Position numbers and translations under genes: made by a program. Positions 8,748-18,977 of a DNA stretch of 64,000 nucleotides are shown one piece after another (the stretch's first letter is position 1; the number at the start of each line of letters is the position of its first letter). Below the pieces are notes generated by a model. It saw nothing but the letters and a program-made list of their open reading frames with translations. It made no database searches and was not told the origin of the DNA. The stretch comes from Clitopilus passeckerianus (Eukaryota; Basidiomycota; Agaricomycetes; Agaricales; Entolomataceae), in assembly GCA_944990035.1 (NCBI GenBank), contig CALYLX010000112.1:1860001-1924000 (forward strand). Direction: 5' to 3'.

Positions 8748-9900
8748 TTACCCTCTCGCTAGTGTTGAAGTCACCTGACTTCAATTCTTCCTCTTGCCCC
8801 AGAAATGGCGGTCTATATTCTTCTAATAGCGTGGTAGACAATTAACTGGGTAATGGCCTGGGCTGCAATGATGACACAGGCGGCAAATAAAGTGAAAGCA
8901 ATGGCATTGTTGATGTCTGCCTCCATAGATGTAACATCTAAACCACCGGGGTGGTGGTGGCTGGTTGGTGAGGTACCCAGTTTCTGAGATGAGGTTGTCA
9001 AGGAGGAAGGTTCACCAGAGTTGGCGAATCTGACTCAGGTGGACTTTCAAATGTGGAGAGGTAGGGTAGTGTCAGGTTTGACATTGGGGTCGATATTTTC
9101 CTTGTCGCTGTCTTGTTCTTCGGAATTGGGCTTTGTTGTCAATGGGGAATCTGGTATCCCACTGACCACCTAATGCGTGGGAACCCACTGCCATATTTGG
9201 CATCCACACATTGACTGACTTTTGTCATGGGTCGCATTTTACCTTACGGACTTCGTAGATAATGTGTAGTTACTGGATTAGGTACACTAGATTAGATAGT
9301 ATAAAGTCTTCTGTATTTTGTAGTACAATAATACAGTTTTATTATCTATCATTTACAACAGGCTTGACAAAGGGTTATGTTTGATCTTGGAGGTGGTGTC
9401 TAAGTTAGCAATAGGGGGGTATTCCCGTAAGGTAGCTCAAACCTGACATGGCGTGGCAGTTATTGGTTTGTTGTTTTTTTAGTTTTCTTCAAGCCTCTAG
9501 GAATGGTTGGCAAGGGTTTTGAAGTCTGTCTCCTTTGGGTTGGCAAACTAGTCGCGTCGCAAAGGATGGTGCTAATCAAGGAAGACTGTACCTCCAGCAG
9601 CAAAGAAGAGATTTGTGGGTGTGTCCTCCATTTGTTGGTCAATTTCGTCAAGAAGGCAATCAAGCTCTTCAATGGTGTGCGCAAATTGGTGACGAAGACA
9701 TGCCACTTCATTTTGGGTTTCGGTTTGTCGGTCGCGATAGAGGGAGCCTTGTTCAGTGATATCAGTGAGGGGGTTGTCGTTACTGCTTCAGGCAGTGTGC
9801 ATACAGAGCGCCATAACAGCGGAATTAGATTTGAAGGTATTAAGGATGATAGTGCGGTCGTAGGAAGAGATATTGGAGGACATTATAAGAGAGGTTTGTT
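8748..9900 (-). pseudogene. Gypsy-3 ORF3 remnant
   Basis: Homologous to ORF3 of Gypsy-1 and Gypsy-2 on the minus strand, interrupted by a solo LTR (9134-9360). The coiled-coil N-terminal frame has several stops, while 9460-9711 remains open in the other frame, the one that leads to the zinc knuckles in Gypsy-2. Its survival in an old copy shows ORF3 is an ancestral part of the family and not a recent capture. Confidence 0.7.
9134..9360. repeat. Solo LTR, 227 bp, probable copia-type
   Basis: Begins TGTTGTCAATGG and ends ATTTACAACA, so the ends are TG...CA with a 6-bp perfect inverted repeat, and is flanked by GGCTT on both sides (9129-9133 and 9361-9365). Gypsy-2 lacks this block at the same place. 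A TATA-like AGTATAAAGT lies inside. The short length and 5-bp duplication fit a solo LTR of a Ty1/copia or other small LTR element; no internal part is in the window. Confidence 0.8.
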
Positions 9901-9929
9901 TGTTGTGGTGAATTGCTGTGAGGTTATTG

Positions 9930-12478
9930 ATGAGGAGTCACCGAATGTTCTTCTTCTTTTTATATGCTTCAAGGATGTCCTTGGTGTTCTGGAGGTTTCT
10001 CACAGGTTCCCATGTGTTTTCCGATGTTGGATATCCTTTCTATTTGACCTTGTAGAGGATTCTCCTACAATGTCGTTTGTGTGCAATAATTTCTTCAACT
10101 TTCCATTCCTCTTCTTGATTGATGAGGTCAGGTGGCGGTTCTAGAAAGTTGGGTCCATGTGTCTCAGTTTCCTTGTATGGTGTGAGGAGAGTGGCGTGGA
10201 ATACAGGGTGAATCTTTCATGCTTGTGGTAGCTCCAACTTGTAGGTCAGCGGTCCTAGAACTTCTTTGATTTCAAAGAGTCCTTTTTGTCGTGGTGTGAA
10301 CTTCTTCAAGTAGTATGCCAGTTTTAGGTTGGTGTTTTCAACCATACCTTCTGGATACGTTCGGCCATCTTTTGCCTTGCTAGTTCATGGGTGGCTGCTG
10401 CTTCATCTCGTGCCTGTTGGAGTTCTTTCATTCGTGTTTCTGCAGCCAGGATGTTGGTCTTCTGATATGGAAGGGGGATAGCGCATGGTTCTGCTCCATT
10501 CATTAAATAGAATAGAGTTTGGGCGGTAACGGCGTGAACACATTTGTTGTGTGCGAATTCCATCAGGGAGATGAGTTCTAACCATTTCTCGGGGTTATTA
10601 GCGCAGAATAGTCGGAGATAGACACCAATGTCTTGGTTGACACATTCAGTTTCTCTGTCAGCTTGTGGATGATATGCGGTTGTTAGAGAGAGTTTGATTC
10701 CAAAGAGTCGTCCAAGTTTTTGAAATACTTTAGATGTGAATTGTGGTCCTCTATCAGATATCAGTTTGTCTGGAAGTCCAAATCTTCTATAAACGGTATC
10801 CAGGTAGTTGTTGGCGGTGCCTAGGGCGTCAATGGTCTTCTTGCAAGGGATCAAAATTATCCCTTTACTAAGGCCATAGTCTACCATGACCATGAGCGAG
10901 TCGTAACCATTAACTTCAGGGAGATTGGTGATGAAATCTGTGAAGGAAAGTTCAAAGGGTCGTGTTGCAGTGAATTTGATCGGGTTCAGGAGAGGTGCCG
11001 TGGGGTGTGTATTGACCTTCATCTATTGGCAAAAGGCACATCCTTTGACGTAGGATTTGATGGTTTCAAACATTCTAGGCCACCAGTAGTGTTTGGAAAT
11101 TAACTCCATCGTTTTGAATGCTCTGGGATGACCGACCGTTGGCACGTCATGATATTTCTGTATAAGGCTTCGTTGCAGGATGGTGTTATTAGGTACATAG
11201 CATCATCCTTAGAAGAAGAGCAGAGAGTCTTTTACTTTCCAATTGGTTAATGCTAATTTGATGGGAGTCAAGTGATTCTTCAGGTGTCGTATCGCTTCAG
11301 TGAAGAATTTGTCTCTCATCATATGCTCAGCAAATTTGGTCTTAAGTTCGGTATCAATTGTTCAGATAAAGAGTTTGTCGGGTAGCATAGTGCCGTCTTC
11401 ATTGTCAGTGTCATGATCCAGAACGTGATCCGCTTGTTGGGACAGTTCATCAGATTGGACCATTTGGGTTTCCGGTACATGAATCAGGTTCAGGTCGTAT
11501 TGGGAGAGGAGTAAACTCCATCGTGCTTGTCGTTGGCTGAGCTTCCGTGGTATTCAATAGTAGGTTAGATTCTTGTGGTTGGAGAATCTGTGACAGGGTG
11601 GGCTGATCCTTGCAGGTAGTGCCGCCAAGTTTCTAGTGCTCTGACTATAGCGAGCAGTTCCTTGTCGTAGATTTCACAGTTCCGTTCTGCTAGGGTAAAG
11701 GAGTAAAAGATGTATTTTCAAGAGTGCCAGTCATTGTTCTCGTCTTGTTGTCGTAATACTGCTCTTGTTGCCCATTTTGATGTGTCACATTCAATGGTAA
11801 ATGGTTTTGTTGGGTTAGGCATTAAGAGCATGGGTGTTTCTGTGAATCTCTTCTTTAAGGCTTCGAATGCTTCTTCCTGTTCCTTTCCTCATATGAAGGC
11901 CTGATCTTTCTTGGTGAGATTGTTCAGGGGTCAGGCTAGTTCCGCGTATTTTCCTATGAACCTTTGATAGAAGTTACTAAATCCCAGGAAGGATCAGACC
12001 TCCTTTACAGTAGTTGGAGTGAGGAATTCAAATTTTGTTACGTTGAATTTGCATTTTTCAGCCTTGAGGAACAGATTATGTTCCATCAGCCTTTGGAGTA
12101 CTCGTTTGGTGCGTTTTTTGTGCTCTCTTGGGTCTTTGAAGAAGAGTAACATGTTATCCATGTAGATGATTAGCTAGCCTTTATCGATCATATCTCCGAA
12201 GATGTGGTCCATTATTGCTTGGAATGTGCCTGGGAAGTTACACAGTTCGAAGAATATGATGGTGGGTTCAAACAAGCCTTGATTTGTTTTGAAGGCTGCT
12301 TTCCACTTGTCTCCTTTTTTGATCTGGACATCGTGATAACCCCATTGGATGTCTAGTTTTGTGAAGATCTTTGCTCCTCTGAGTTTGTCGAGTAGGTCAC
12401 TGACTAGTGGCAAGGGATAGACATTTTTGACAGTTCTGCTATTGAGATGTCAGTAATCTTGGCAGGGTCGTAGTGCAT
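9930..12478 (-). pseudogene. pol: Gypsy-3 pol remnant (RT part, RNase H, integrase, chromodomain)
   Basis: Chromodomain remains lie at about 9930-10140, the integrase core at 10324-11022 (232 open codons including SDRGPQF and YHPQAD), RNase H and RT at about 11400-12478. RT lacks its N-terminal part, and several stops and shifts break the frame. The invariant Gly after HPQAD is changed to Arg and other CpG-derived substitutions are present. It is non-functional. Confidence 0.85.
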
Positions 12479-13224
12479 TCGCTTCTGTTAGCACTGGTAG
12501 ACTGCTTTTCTCCTCTGCATTCGAGGCATTCTTGAGAGCAATATTCTTTCTTGAAGCAGCGGAAGCATTTCCCTTCTTTCATTAACTCCTTTCTCTTTTC
12601 AAAAGATAAGGTGTCAATATCCATGGCATTAGGGTCTGCTGTGGTGTGGATATTGTGGGGATTTGCGTGGGCAATAGGGGGGAGTCCTCTGTTACGGTGG
12701 ATGTCATTCTGTCCTCGACACCATTGTGTATCAAATTGAGTGGCATGGTCATACCAACCGTCAATTGTAGTAGGGAGAGTGAAGAGGTTATAGATCTTCT
12801 TGATGATCTTGGAGTTGAGTCCTTTCTGGAAGAACTCAATCTTTGCCTTTTTATCTGTGATCCCAGAGGCAGAGATAAGGACTTTGAATTGAGAGATGTA
12901 GTCATCAATTGGTCCTTTCTGGGTGAGGATATTGAGGGACGCGAAAGCTTGTTCTTTTCCATCTACTGGGTAAAAAGCATTGATGAATTCCTTTTCAAAT
13001 TGTTTGAAATCAGGGAAGTTGATATTGTTGTCCTTGTTTGTGTAGCTTTGACAGAAAAATCGTTTCCACCTTAGAGCGGTCTCTTTCTTCAAAAAGAAAA
13101 GTGCAAAGGCGAGCTGTTTGTTGTTGTTGTCATAGATGTGTTGGTTCAGAGTCAGGTACATTTTGACTTCCAGCAACCAAACTTCGGTGTTTATTCGGTC
13201 ACCATCATAAAGCTTATAGCCCAA
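12479..13224 (-). pseudogene. gag: Gypsy-3 gag remnant
   Basis: Minus-strand open frame matching Gypsy-1 gag from the start of the capsid domain through the zinc knuckle, where the third Cys/His region is altered (CFRCFKKEYCSQEC: the knuckle His is Tyr or shifted). The frame then runs into RT sequence by deletion. The N-terminal acidic extension is missing because the element is truncated here. Confidence 0.8.
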
Positions 13225-13448
13225 GGCTCTTGAGAAAATAAAGACTAAAAGTTCAAAAAAAAAAGTTTTAGTATAAGTAGTAGAAATATTAATATAGGAT
13301 GAGTGCTATGTTTCTGTGCACATTTGTGCTATCTACATTACCTGCAAACTACTTTTTTTAGCTACAAATAGAATTCTCTAAGTTAGATTATGTTTCCTAA
13401 GGGTTTGTATCAAGGTAGAAGACTGTTTATTTACTTTAGGGTCATTGC
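13225..13448. other. Unassigned AT-rich stretch
   Basis: AT-rich, with an A10 run near 13257, and no open frame or similarity to other sequence in the window. It lies between the broken gypsy copy and a Tc1-like end, so it may be the inner part of the degraded Tc1-like element. Confidence 0.3.
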
Positions 13449-13658
13449 CAAATAATTGTCAGCAAGAGCTTCTGTTTTGAATGTAGCATATTGCCATCAA
13501 ATGTGATTCAAATTATGTAATTTTTAGATATTCTTGGAGCCAAGACCCAAACTCTTGCTTATGTATACTATAACTTTGTTGTTATTTGTTTTTAACCTTT
13601 AGTTATTCAACATTCAATCAAAAAGAGTCAAACATCTGGACAATTGTTTGAGTCACTG
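13449..13658. mobile_element. Tc1-like terminal fragment (single TIR)
   Basis: About 210 bp related to the terminal repeat of Tc1-A/B: CAAATAATTGTC at the inner end and GGACAATTGTTTGAGTCACTG at the outer end, followed by TA (13659-13660) inside a LINE 3' untranslated region. It is clearly diverged from the two young Tc1 copies, so Tc1 activity here is long-standing. The opposite end is missing or is the unassigned stretch to its left. Confidence 0.6.
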
Positions 13659-14514
13659 TAAGTAAACCATGTTCGTTGAGTGAACTACACTAAATACGAG
13701 GTGTAATAAAGAAAATACCAGGTTGTCCCCCAAGGATAAATCTATTGCTGAGTGTGGTGGCATACCACACCTGTAGAAGCAGCAAGAACCCTGGAGACCA
13801 GGGCTCACTGCTATATGCAGAATGCAGCACTGATATCTAGCCAAGGAAGACCATGCCAGATGCTATGGCTTGTTCGTGACAAACAAATTGGTGTGTGCCC
13901 AGTACCCAGACAAGGCCATTGGGGTGTGTGGGTGCAGTGGAGCCAGTGAGCAGCTGTTAGCGGCAATGGGCTCCAGCAGTGGGAGCAGCAGCGTGGCGTT
14001 GGGCTGGGCCTTGTCAGGTGGACTGCATTGCTGTAGTTCCCTCACTGTGGGAAATGGTGGAGGTGGCTCTTGCGATGGGAATGCAAAAGCAGTAGGGTTC
14101 CTTTCTAGGAAGAAGAGGAGGATGGACAGCTTATCTCTGAGAGAACAACACTATCGGCAATGATAATGCGCACACTGGTGCAGAATGTGATCCTGAGTCT
14201 CCAGTATGCTCCAATTGCATGCGCATGCAGTTTCTCCTCCCAGGGCAAACTGAGCGCAAAATTCACCAATAGGCGCATGGCCTAGAATAGCATGTGTGAG
14301 GTGTGCTGTATGCATATTGGATGATCCAACACAACTGAGCCAAGGTCCTCCTTTGATGTGGTTGGGCCAAAGGGAAATGTCTTTGCGCTTGAGGTGCAGG
14401 AAGTTGTTGCCAGAGTAGGTGGGCTGCCACTGGTGAAGTAGACTAGTCCACTCGTGCAGCATCCTATCCACAGTGTGAGTTGGGGCATACTGGAGAGATG
14501 TCTGAGGGTGCTGG

Positions 14515-15088
14515 CGTCAGGAAAATCTAACGCTGCTTAATCGCTATTTAGACACCAACTTAGAAGGCCCTAAGTTGTCTCTAAGTCGATTTTTCTCTAA
14601 GCACTCTCAGCAGCGTGCAAGTCTTAGACTGCACTTAGGTATTACTTAGACTGAACTTACATCAGTAAAACCTGGGCCAACTATAGATAACTATGGACCT
14701 CTTTATAGCTGTATAGCAAGTTATAGCTGAATAGCAAAAGGTATGTGCTATATAGCACTCCTATAGTTGCATTTTACTATAGCAATACTATGAATAGCTA
14801 TAGACAGCTATATTTTGCTATCAGCAAAACATATGCTATAAGCAGTTAAATTACTATAGAAAAACCCAGGTTTTACTGATGTAGTAGTGGCTTAATGCAT
14901 ACTTAGTATAACCAATATTTTTTTTCTGGCAGAAATACAGAAAAAATATCCTCAAATTTTGCTTAAGAACTACTTACACTGCTTACACTTTTTGTAGCTA
15001 CTTAGATGACATTTTCTAAGCCGCTTTTAAGCTGAAATTTTTGCTAAGCCGCCTAAGTTGAGTCTCAGCAGAGCGCGTTTTCCTGATG
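14515..15088. mobile_element. CAT-b: CATCAG-type element, same family as CAT-a, carrying CAT-c
   Basis: Ends CGTCAGGAAAA and TTTTCCTGATG. The interior matches CAT-a (for example the ACTCTCAGC-GTGCAAG block and CTAAGT/ACTTAG repeats). The right flank is TG and the left flank GG, so one of the two duplication bases has probably mutated. The net own length is about 350 bp after removal of CAT-c. Confidence 0.75.
14660..14881. mobile_element. CAT-c: CATCAG-type element nested inside CAT-b
   Basis: 222 bp with perfect 17-bp inverted ends CATCAGTAAAACCTGGG and a TA duplication (14658-14659 and 14882-14883). Removal restores the CAT-a-like sequence GAACTTAGTAGT. The interior is dominated by repeated CTATAG hexamers. 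It has no coding potential. Confidence 0.85.
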
Positions 15089-15435
15089 TGACCACTCCCA
15101 ATGCACAAGCCAGAGGCTCTCAAGTAGGCACAGTGGTGAATGTCCCACTGTAAGCGAGATGGGACATGAACAAAGTGGACGCACCTTGCAGCGTCGCTCA
15201 CAAACCAAGCACAGAGTTTAGAGCAGATGGACAGTGAGTGCCCTTGCCCCAAATGAAGAGAAGGATCAAGTGCTAACTGGATGGTCTTGGTTGAGTCTGA
15301 CAGCACAATTATTTTGAGGCAGTTGTTGCGCAAAACAGCTTTGCTGATGGCCAGATCAATAGCTGCAAGTTCAGTGTCGTCAGAGATAACTCTTCCTGAT
15401 GCCATTGTCAATTCCTCTGGCCCAAAGGTGCTATG

Positions 15436-16002
15436 TGTCAGAAAATTCCTGGGAAGGTTATAATGGATCATAACCTATTATGGTTTTAATGATCTGGACT
15501 GCCAATTCTATTCTTATACAATGACAAATGAATTGGTTACAACCTAGGTTATGACCAGGCCGTAACCGACCACCTAATTCCCCATTTAGCACACCGTGAG
15601 GCTCACTCACAGACAGGGTGTTGTAGATCGTTTACAATAGCTAAGTAGCTTCACTGTAGAATGAGTGTGCGTACAACCACTATCGTCAATTTGCACTGAA
15701 CAAATGCGCTCAATAATATATAATGACATGATTTGAGGCTGAACTAGCTATGTGAGAGCTTTAACAAATGGCAAAATTGGACATTTGAACCTGTCAATTA
15801 CCATAAAATAATGTGTTTACCGATTACAAATCCAGCATGGAAAGTGCTTTTTGGTCCCGATCGGCAAGGTGGAGACCATAGCCTACCATGATCACACACA
15901 TCAGGTTATAACCTGGCCGGCTGGTCCTATTTGGTTATGGTCTAGTTACAACCAGGATTGCACCCTCTGGCCGGTTATAACCACTTTGGGAATTTTCCGA
16001 TA
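15436..16002. mobile_element. CAT-d: degenerate CATCAG-type element
   Basis: 567 bp; ends TGTCAGAAAATTCC and GGAATTTTCCGATA, i.e. CATCAG...CTGATG with mutations, and a longer inverted region containing GGTTATAA/TTATAACC. Flanked by TG (15434-15435 and 16003-16004). The interior has repeated GGTTATAACC-like motifs near both ends. It is inserted in the RNase H region of LINE-1 and has no open frame of note. Confidence 0.7.
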
Positions 16003-17357
16003 TGGAGAAGGGAGCAGGCAGCAACCACTTGATGCTTCCTGCTTTTGGAAACTGATGCATCTGCCACAACCAACACCGTAGTATCAGTCAGGTCTGCTTC
16101 AGCGCATATCATGTTAAGGTGGGTACATCGTGCATCAAGGCTATCCTTGGATGCCGCAATGAGGACATCAAGCACTACCCTTCCAGAGTGGGAGTCCAGT
16201 AGATTTCATTCTCTTTGATCTGTTAGTACCACCACCATCACAGCCACAACAGTGACGCAAATTCGCCTTCAAGCACTTGCACACTGCTCAATTCACCAGT
16301 TTTTGTACCTGTCTGCACTATAAGTAGTGCAGGAGGCACCAAAAAGAATACCCGGCTGCTGGACCCACCTCTGACGCCCTCCACGCCTCAGAAGGGCCAT
16401 GGCAGTAGCTATGGTGTGTTTGATGGTGAAGAAATCCCCCAGGGTCCCTCTGGCACTCGAAATAACTGTTCTACTCTAGCAATGAAGGAGGATGACAGTT
16501 TTGAAGCAGATAAGTGCCCTGCTCTCCTTCCTCTCCTGAACATAAGCACAGGAAGGGCGCCTCTGGTGCTGCTGTTGCATAGCCCAAGTCCAGAACTGCC
16601 TTCAGGGTGACTTCACCAACACAGGAGTTCTCTTCTGCGCTCCTAGGGCATGTAGAGTTTGAATCCACTGGTTTGCAAGTGCAGGCCACGGATGACGCGG
16701 TAGAGGATGATGTAAACGTGATCACAGACTCTCTGCTCACCTTCAAGGAGTGGCTTAGCCATGCTTCTTTCTCTGCCAGCAACAAAGAACACTCGCAAAG
16801 CCTTGCAGACACTCTCTTGCATGTTTGCTCTCAAGCGGCCTCTCTAGGCCTCCTCAAGTGTCTCATTCAGATGAGAACTTCCTCCCACAAATCTGATGTG
16901 TTAAAGATACTTTGGATGCCTATATTTCCTCTCCCCCTCTCCAGCAGCACTCTGTGCACACTGCTGCTCCAAAGGTGCTGCAAACACAGCATTTGCTTCC
17001 TCCACTGTTGCTGCAGGTGGGCATGGTATAGTAACGGTCTCCTCTGCTCCAGCAGGTGCCCTCACCTTCTCCAGCGCCTCTCAAGGCGCCAGGACCCAGG
17101 TTACCTCTCCCCGACCCGTGGAACACACTGTGATAGGTCACAAATTTCCAGCTCCCATGGAGGGACAGGAGTCCACTGCAGCATCTCAACAGTCTGCCAC
17201 TCAGGTCCAGGGACCTGCCCCAGGTGTTGCCACGGGTGCTACCCCTTCCCAACTGCAACCAAAGCGGGTCCATTTGGGTAACTGGATGCAATTCCAGCAC
17301 CGGTTTGCCTACTCCCCTCCCCAGGCGCCTGCCACACCGCGTAGAGCACCTAATCTA

Positions 17358-17569
17358 CAGTGACTCAAACAATTGTCTGAATGTTTCGCACTTTTTGAGT
17401 ATTTGCTTAATAACTTTTGCTATACCAAAGTTTAAATTATAGTGTTGGTACATAAAACAAAGCATTTGATCTCTGCTACAAGAATATATAAGAGTTACAT
17501 AATTCGGATCAAAGTCCGTTTAGATATAGTAGAAACAAGTCAGAGATACATCCGGACAATTATTTGACT
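17358..17569 (+). repeat. Left terminal inverted repeat of Tc1-B
   Basis: About 212 bp. The outer end CAGTGACTCAAACAATTGTC has a related copy at the inner end in the opposite orientation (GGACAATTATTTGACTG), so each TIR is itself bounded by an inverted pair, giving four candidate transposase sites per element. Confidence 0.8.
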
Positions 17570-17719
17570 GTGCTTCCAGAAACACAGACACAGCCCAATT
17601 GCAGTGTGCATAGCCCTTGGCAGTGCAGCACAGCCTTAGAGGCTATGCACTACAGCCATATGGCTGTGTTTGCAATACATATAAGCAGCTGAAATGCTAT
17701 CAGATCCTCACAATTTACC

Positions 17720-18736
17720 ATGCGGCCTATTCCATCTGCTCAGAAGGAAAACATTATTTCTCTGGCTTCTAACAATTACTCTGTCTGGTCTATTGCCTCC
17801 AAACTCAATGTAGGCAAGTCTACTGTGGCTACAGTGCTTCAAGAAATCTGTCCCAACCGCTCTAAACCTTCTTCTGGCCGCCCTTCTAAGCTCACCCCTA
17901 CTGATAAACGAGCTGTTCTGGCACAATTCAACCATGGCAGATGCACTAATGCTGTGCAGGTCACCAAACACATTAACACCATCATTTCCAACACTGTCTC
18001 CCCGCAAAAAGTCAGAAATGTACTCAAGAAAAATGATTTCTATGCTGTTGTGTTGAAGCCAAAGCCCTTGCTTACTTCTGCTCAAAAGAAGGCGCGCGTA
18101 GCATGGTGCCACAAGCACAAGGAACGCACTGTAGAGGACTGGAAGAGGGTGGTATGGTCAGATGAGACCAAGATCAATAGAATTGGGTCAGATGGAAGGA
18201 AATGGACATGGAAACAGAAGGGCCAGGGCCTTATTCCTAGGGAGATAAAAAAAATGGTTAAACACGGAGGAGGAAGCATCATGGTATGGGGGTGTATGAG
18301 GCGGAATGGAGTGGGGCAACTTGCAGAGGTTGAGGGCATTATGGACCGCTTCCAATATCGGGACATTTTGGACCAGCAGCTGCTGGTCAGCATGGAAAAT
18401 TTGGACATTCCCGAACACGAAAGAATTTTCCAGCAGGACAACGACCCCAAGCACACCTCTAATGTGGTCCGGGTGTGGATGGAAGACAATGATATTGATC
18501 TTCTAGACTGGCCAGCACAGTCTCCTGACCTCAACCCTATAGAACACCTCTGGGACCATATCAAAAGGAAGCTTAATGAATATCCGACTCACGCTAAAGG
18601 GGTTTTTGAAGTTTGGGAGAGAGTTGCAGAGGTATGGGAGAATATACCACCAGAGGTGTGTCAGAACTTAATAGAAAGTATGCCCAGAAGGATAGAAGCA
18701 GTCCTTAAGGCAAAGGGAGGCAATACCAAGTACTAA
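17720..18736 (+). CDS. Tc1-family DD34E transposase
   Basis: 338 residues from ATG to TAA. The N-terminal ~110 residues form paired helix-turn-helix DNA-binding regions (NYSVWSIASKLNVGKSTVAT; then a second HTH). The catalytic domain has the first Asp in WSDETKINRIG, the second in QQDNDPKHTS and the Glu in SPDLNPIEHLW. I count 34 residues between the second Asp and Glu, the Tc1 signature. The GRKWTWKQKG and GGGSIMVWGC motifs are typical. The protein would cut and paste the element at TA sites in the nucleus. Length is normal for the family, the frame is intact and the spacing to both TIRs is normal. Confidence 0.95.
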   Translation: MRPIPSAQKENIISLASNNYSVWSIASKLNVGKSTVATVLQEICPNRSKPSSGRPSKLTPTDKRAVLAQFNHGRCTNAVQVTKHINTIISNTVSPQKVRNVLKKNDFYAVVLKPKPLLTSAQKKARVAWCHKHKERTVEDWKRVVWSDETKINRIGSDGRKWTWKQKGQGLIPREIKKMVKHGGGSIMVWGCMRRNGVGQLAEVEGIMDRFQYRDILDQQLLVSMENLDIPEHERIFQQDNDPKHTSNVVRVWMEDNDIDLLDWPAQSPDLNPIEHLWDHIKRKLNEYPTHAKGVFEVWERVAEVWENIPPEVCQNLIESMPRRIEAVLKAKGGNTKY

Positions 18737-18765
18737 TGGCTGAATTTTATATATTTAATGTACAT

Positions 18766-18977
18766 AGTCAAATAATTGTCTGGATGTATCTCTGACTTGT
18801 TTCTACTATATCTAAACGGGCTTTGATCCGAATTACGTAACTTTTATATATTCTTGTAGCAGAGATCAAATGCTTTGTTTTATGTACCAACACTATAATT
18901 CAAACTTTAGTATAGCAAAAGTTATTAAGCAAATACTCAAAAAGTGCGAAACATCCAGACAATTGTTTGAGTCACTG
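18766..18977 (-). repeat. Right terminal inverted repeat of Tc1-B
   Basis: Inverted partner of 17358-17569 with only a handful of substitutions; it has the same outer and inner inverted motifs and ends GTCACTG before TA. Confidence 0.85.

Larger units (their letters stand above)
7932..13224 (-). mobile_element. Gypsy-3: decayed, 5'-truncated chromovirus-type copy
   Basis: Minus-strand relative of Gypsy-1. It keeps the 3' LTR (7932-8747, interrupted by CAT-a), the ORF3 region, integrase, RNase H and part of RT, and most of gag. A deletion fuses gag directly to RT near 12480, removing the region equivalent to about 1905-3112 of Gypsy-1. The 5' LTR is lost at about 13224. Differences from Gypsy-1 are dominated by CG-to-TG and CG-to-CA changes. 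It is the oldest gypsy copy in the window. Confidence 0.9.
13659..16207 (-). mobile_element. LINE-1: decayed LINE, ORF2 C-terminal part and 3' UTR
   Basis: Minus-strand remnant of the window's LINE family: 3' untranslated region at 13659-13860, then ORF2 C-terminal zinc finger, RNase H (15100-15470 and 16005-16180) and connecting sequence, full of stops. Three CATCAG elements lie within it (CAT-b with nested CAT-c, and CAT-d). The terminal hairpin and A-run are gone, replaced by the Tc1-like fragment. It is truncated at 16207 where LINE-2 begins. Confidence 0.85.
17358..18977 (+). mobile_element. Tc1-B: complete Tc1/mariner transposon
   Basis: 1620 bp, ends CAGTGACTC / GAGTCACTG, TA duplications at 17356-17357 and 18978-18979, and about 212-bp inverted terminal repeats with few differences. 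It encodes one uninterrupted transposase. It is inserted in LINE-2 ORF1. Together with Tc1-A, which appears nearly identical where it overlaps, it looks recently active and possibly autonomous. Confidence 0.95.

Noticed and set aside
14700..14870. Repeated CTATAG units looking like a tandem repeat or CRISPR-like array
   Set aside because: Units are short, irregular, in both orientations and lie within a bounded transposable element with inverted ends; no spacers of constant length.
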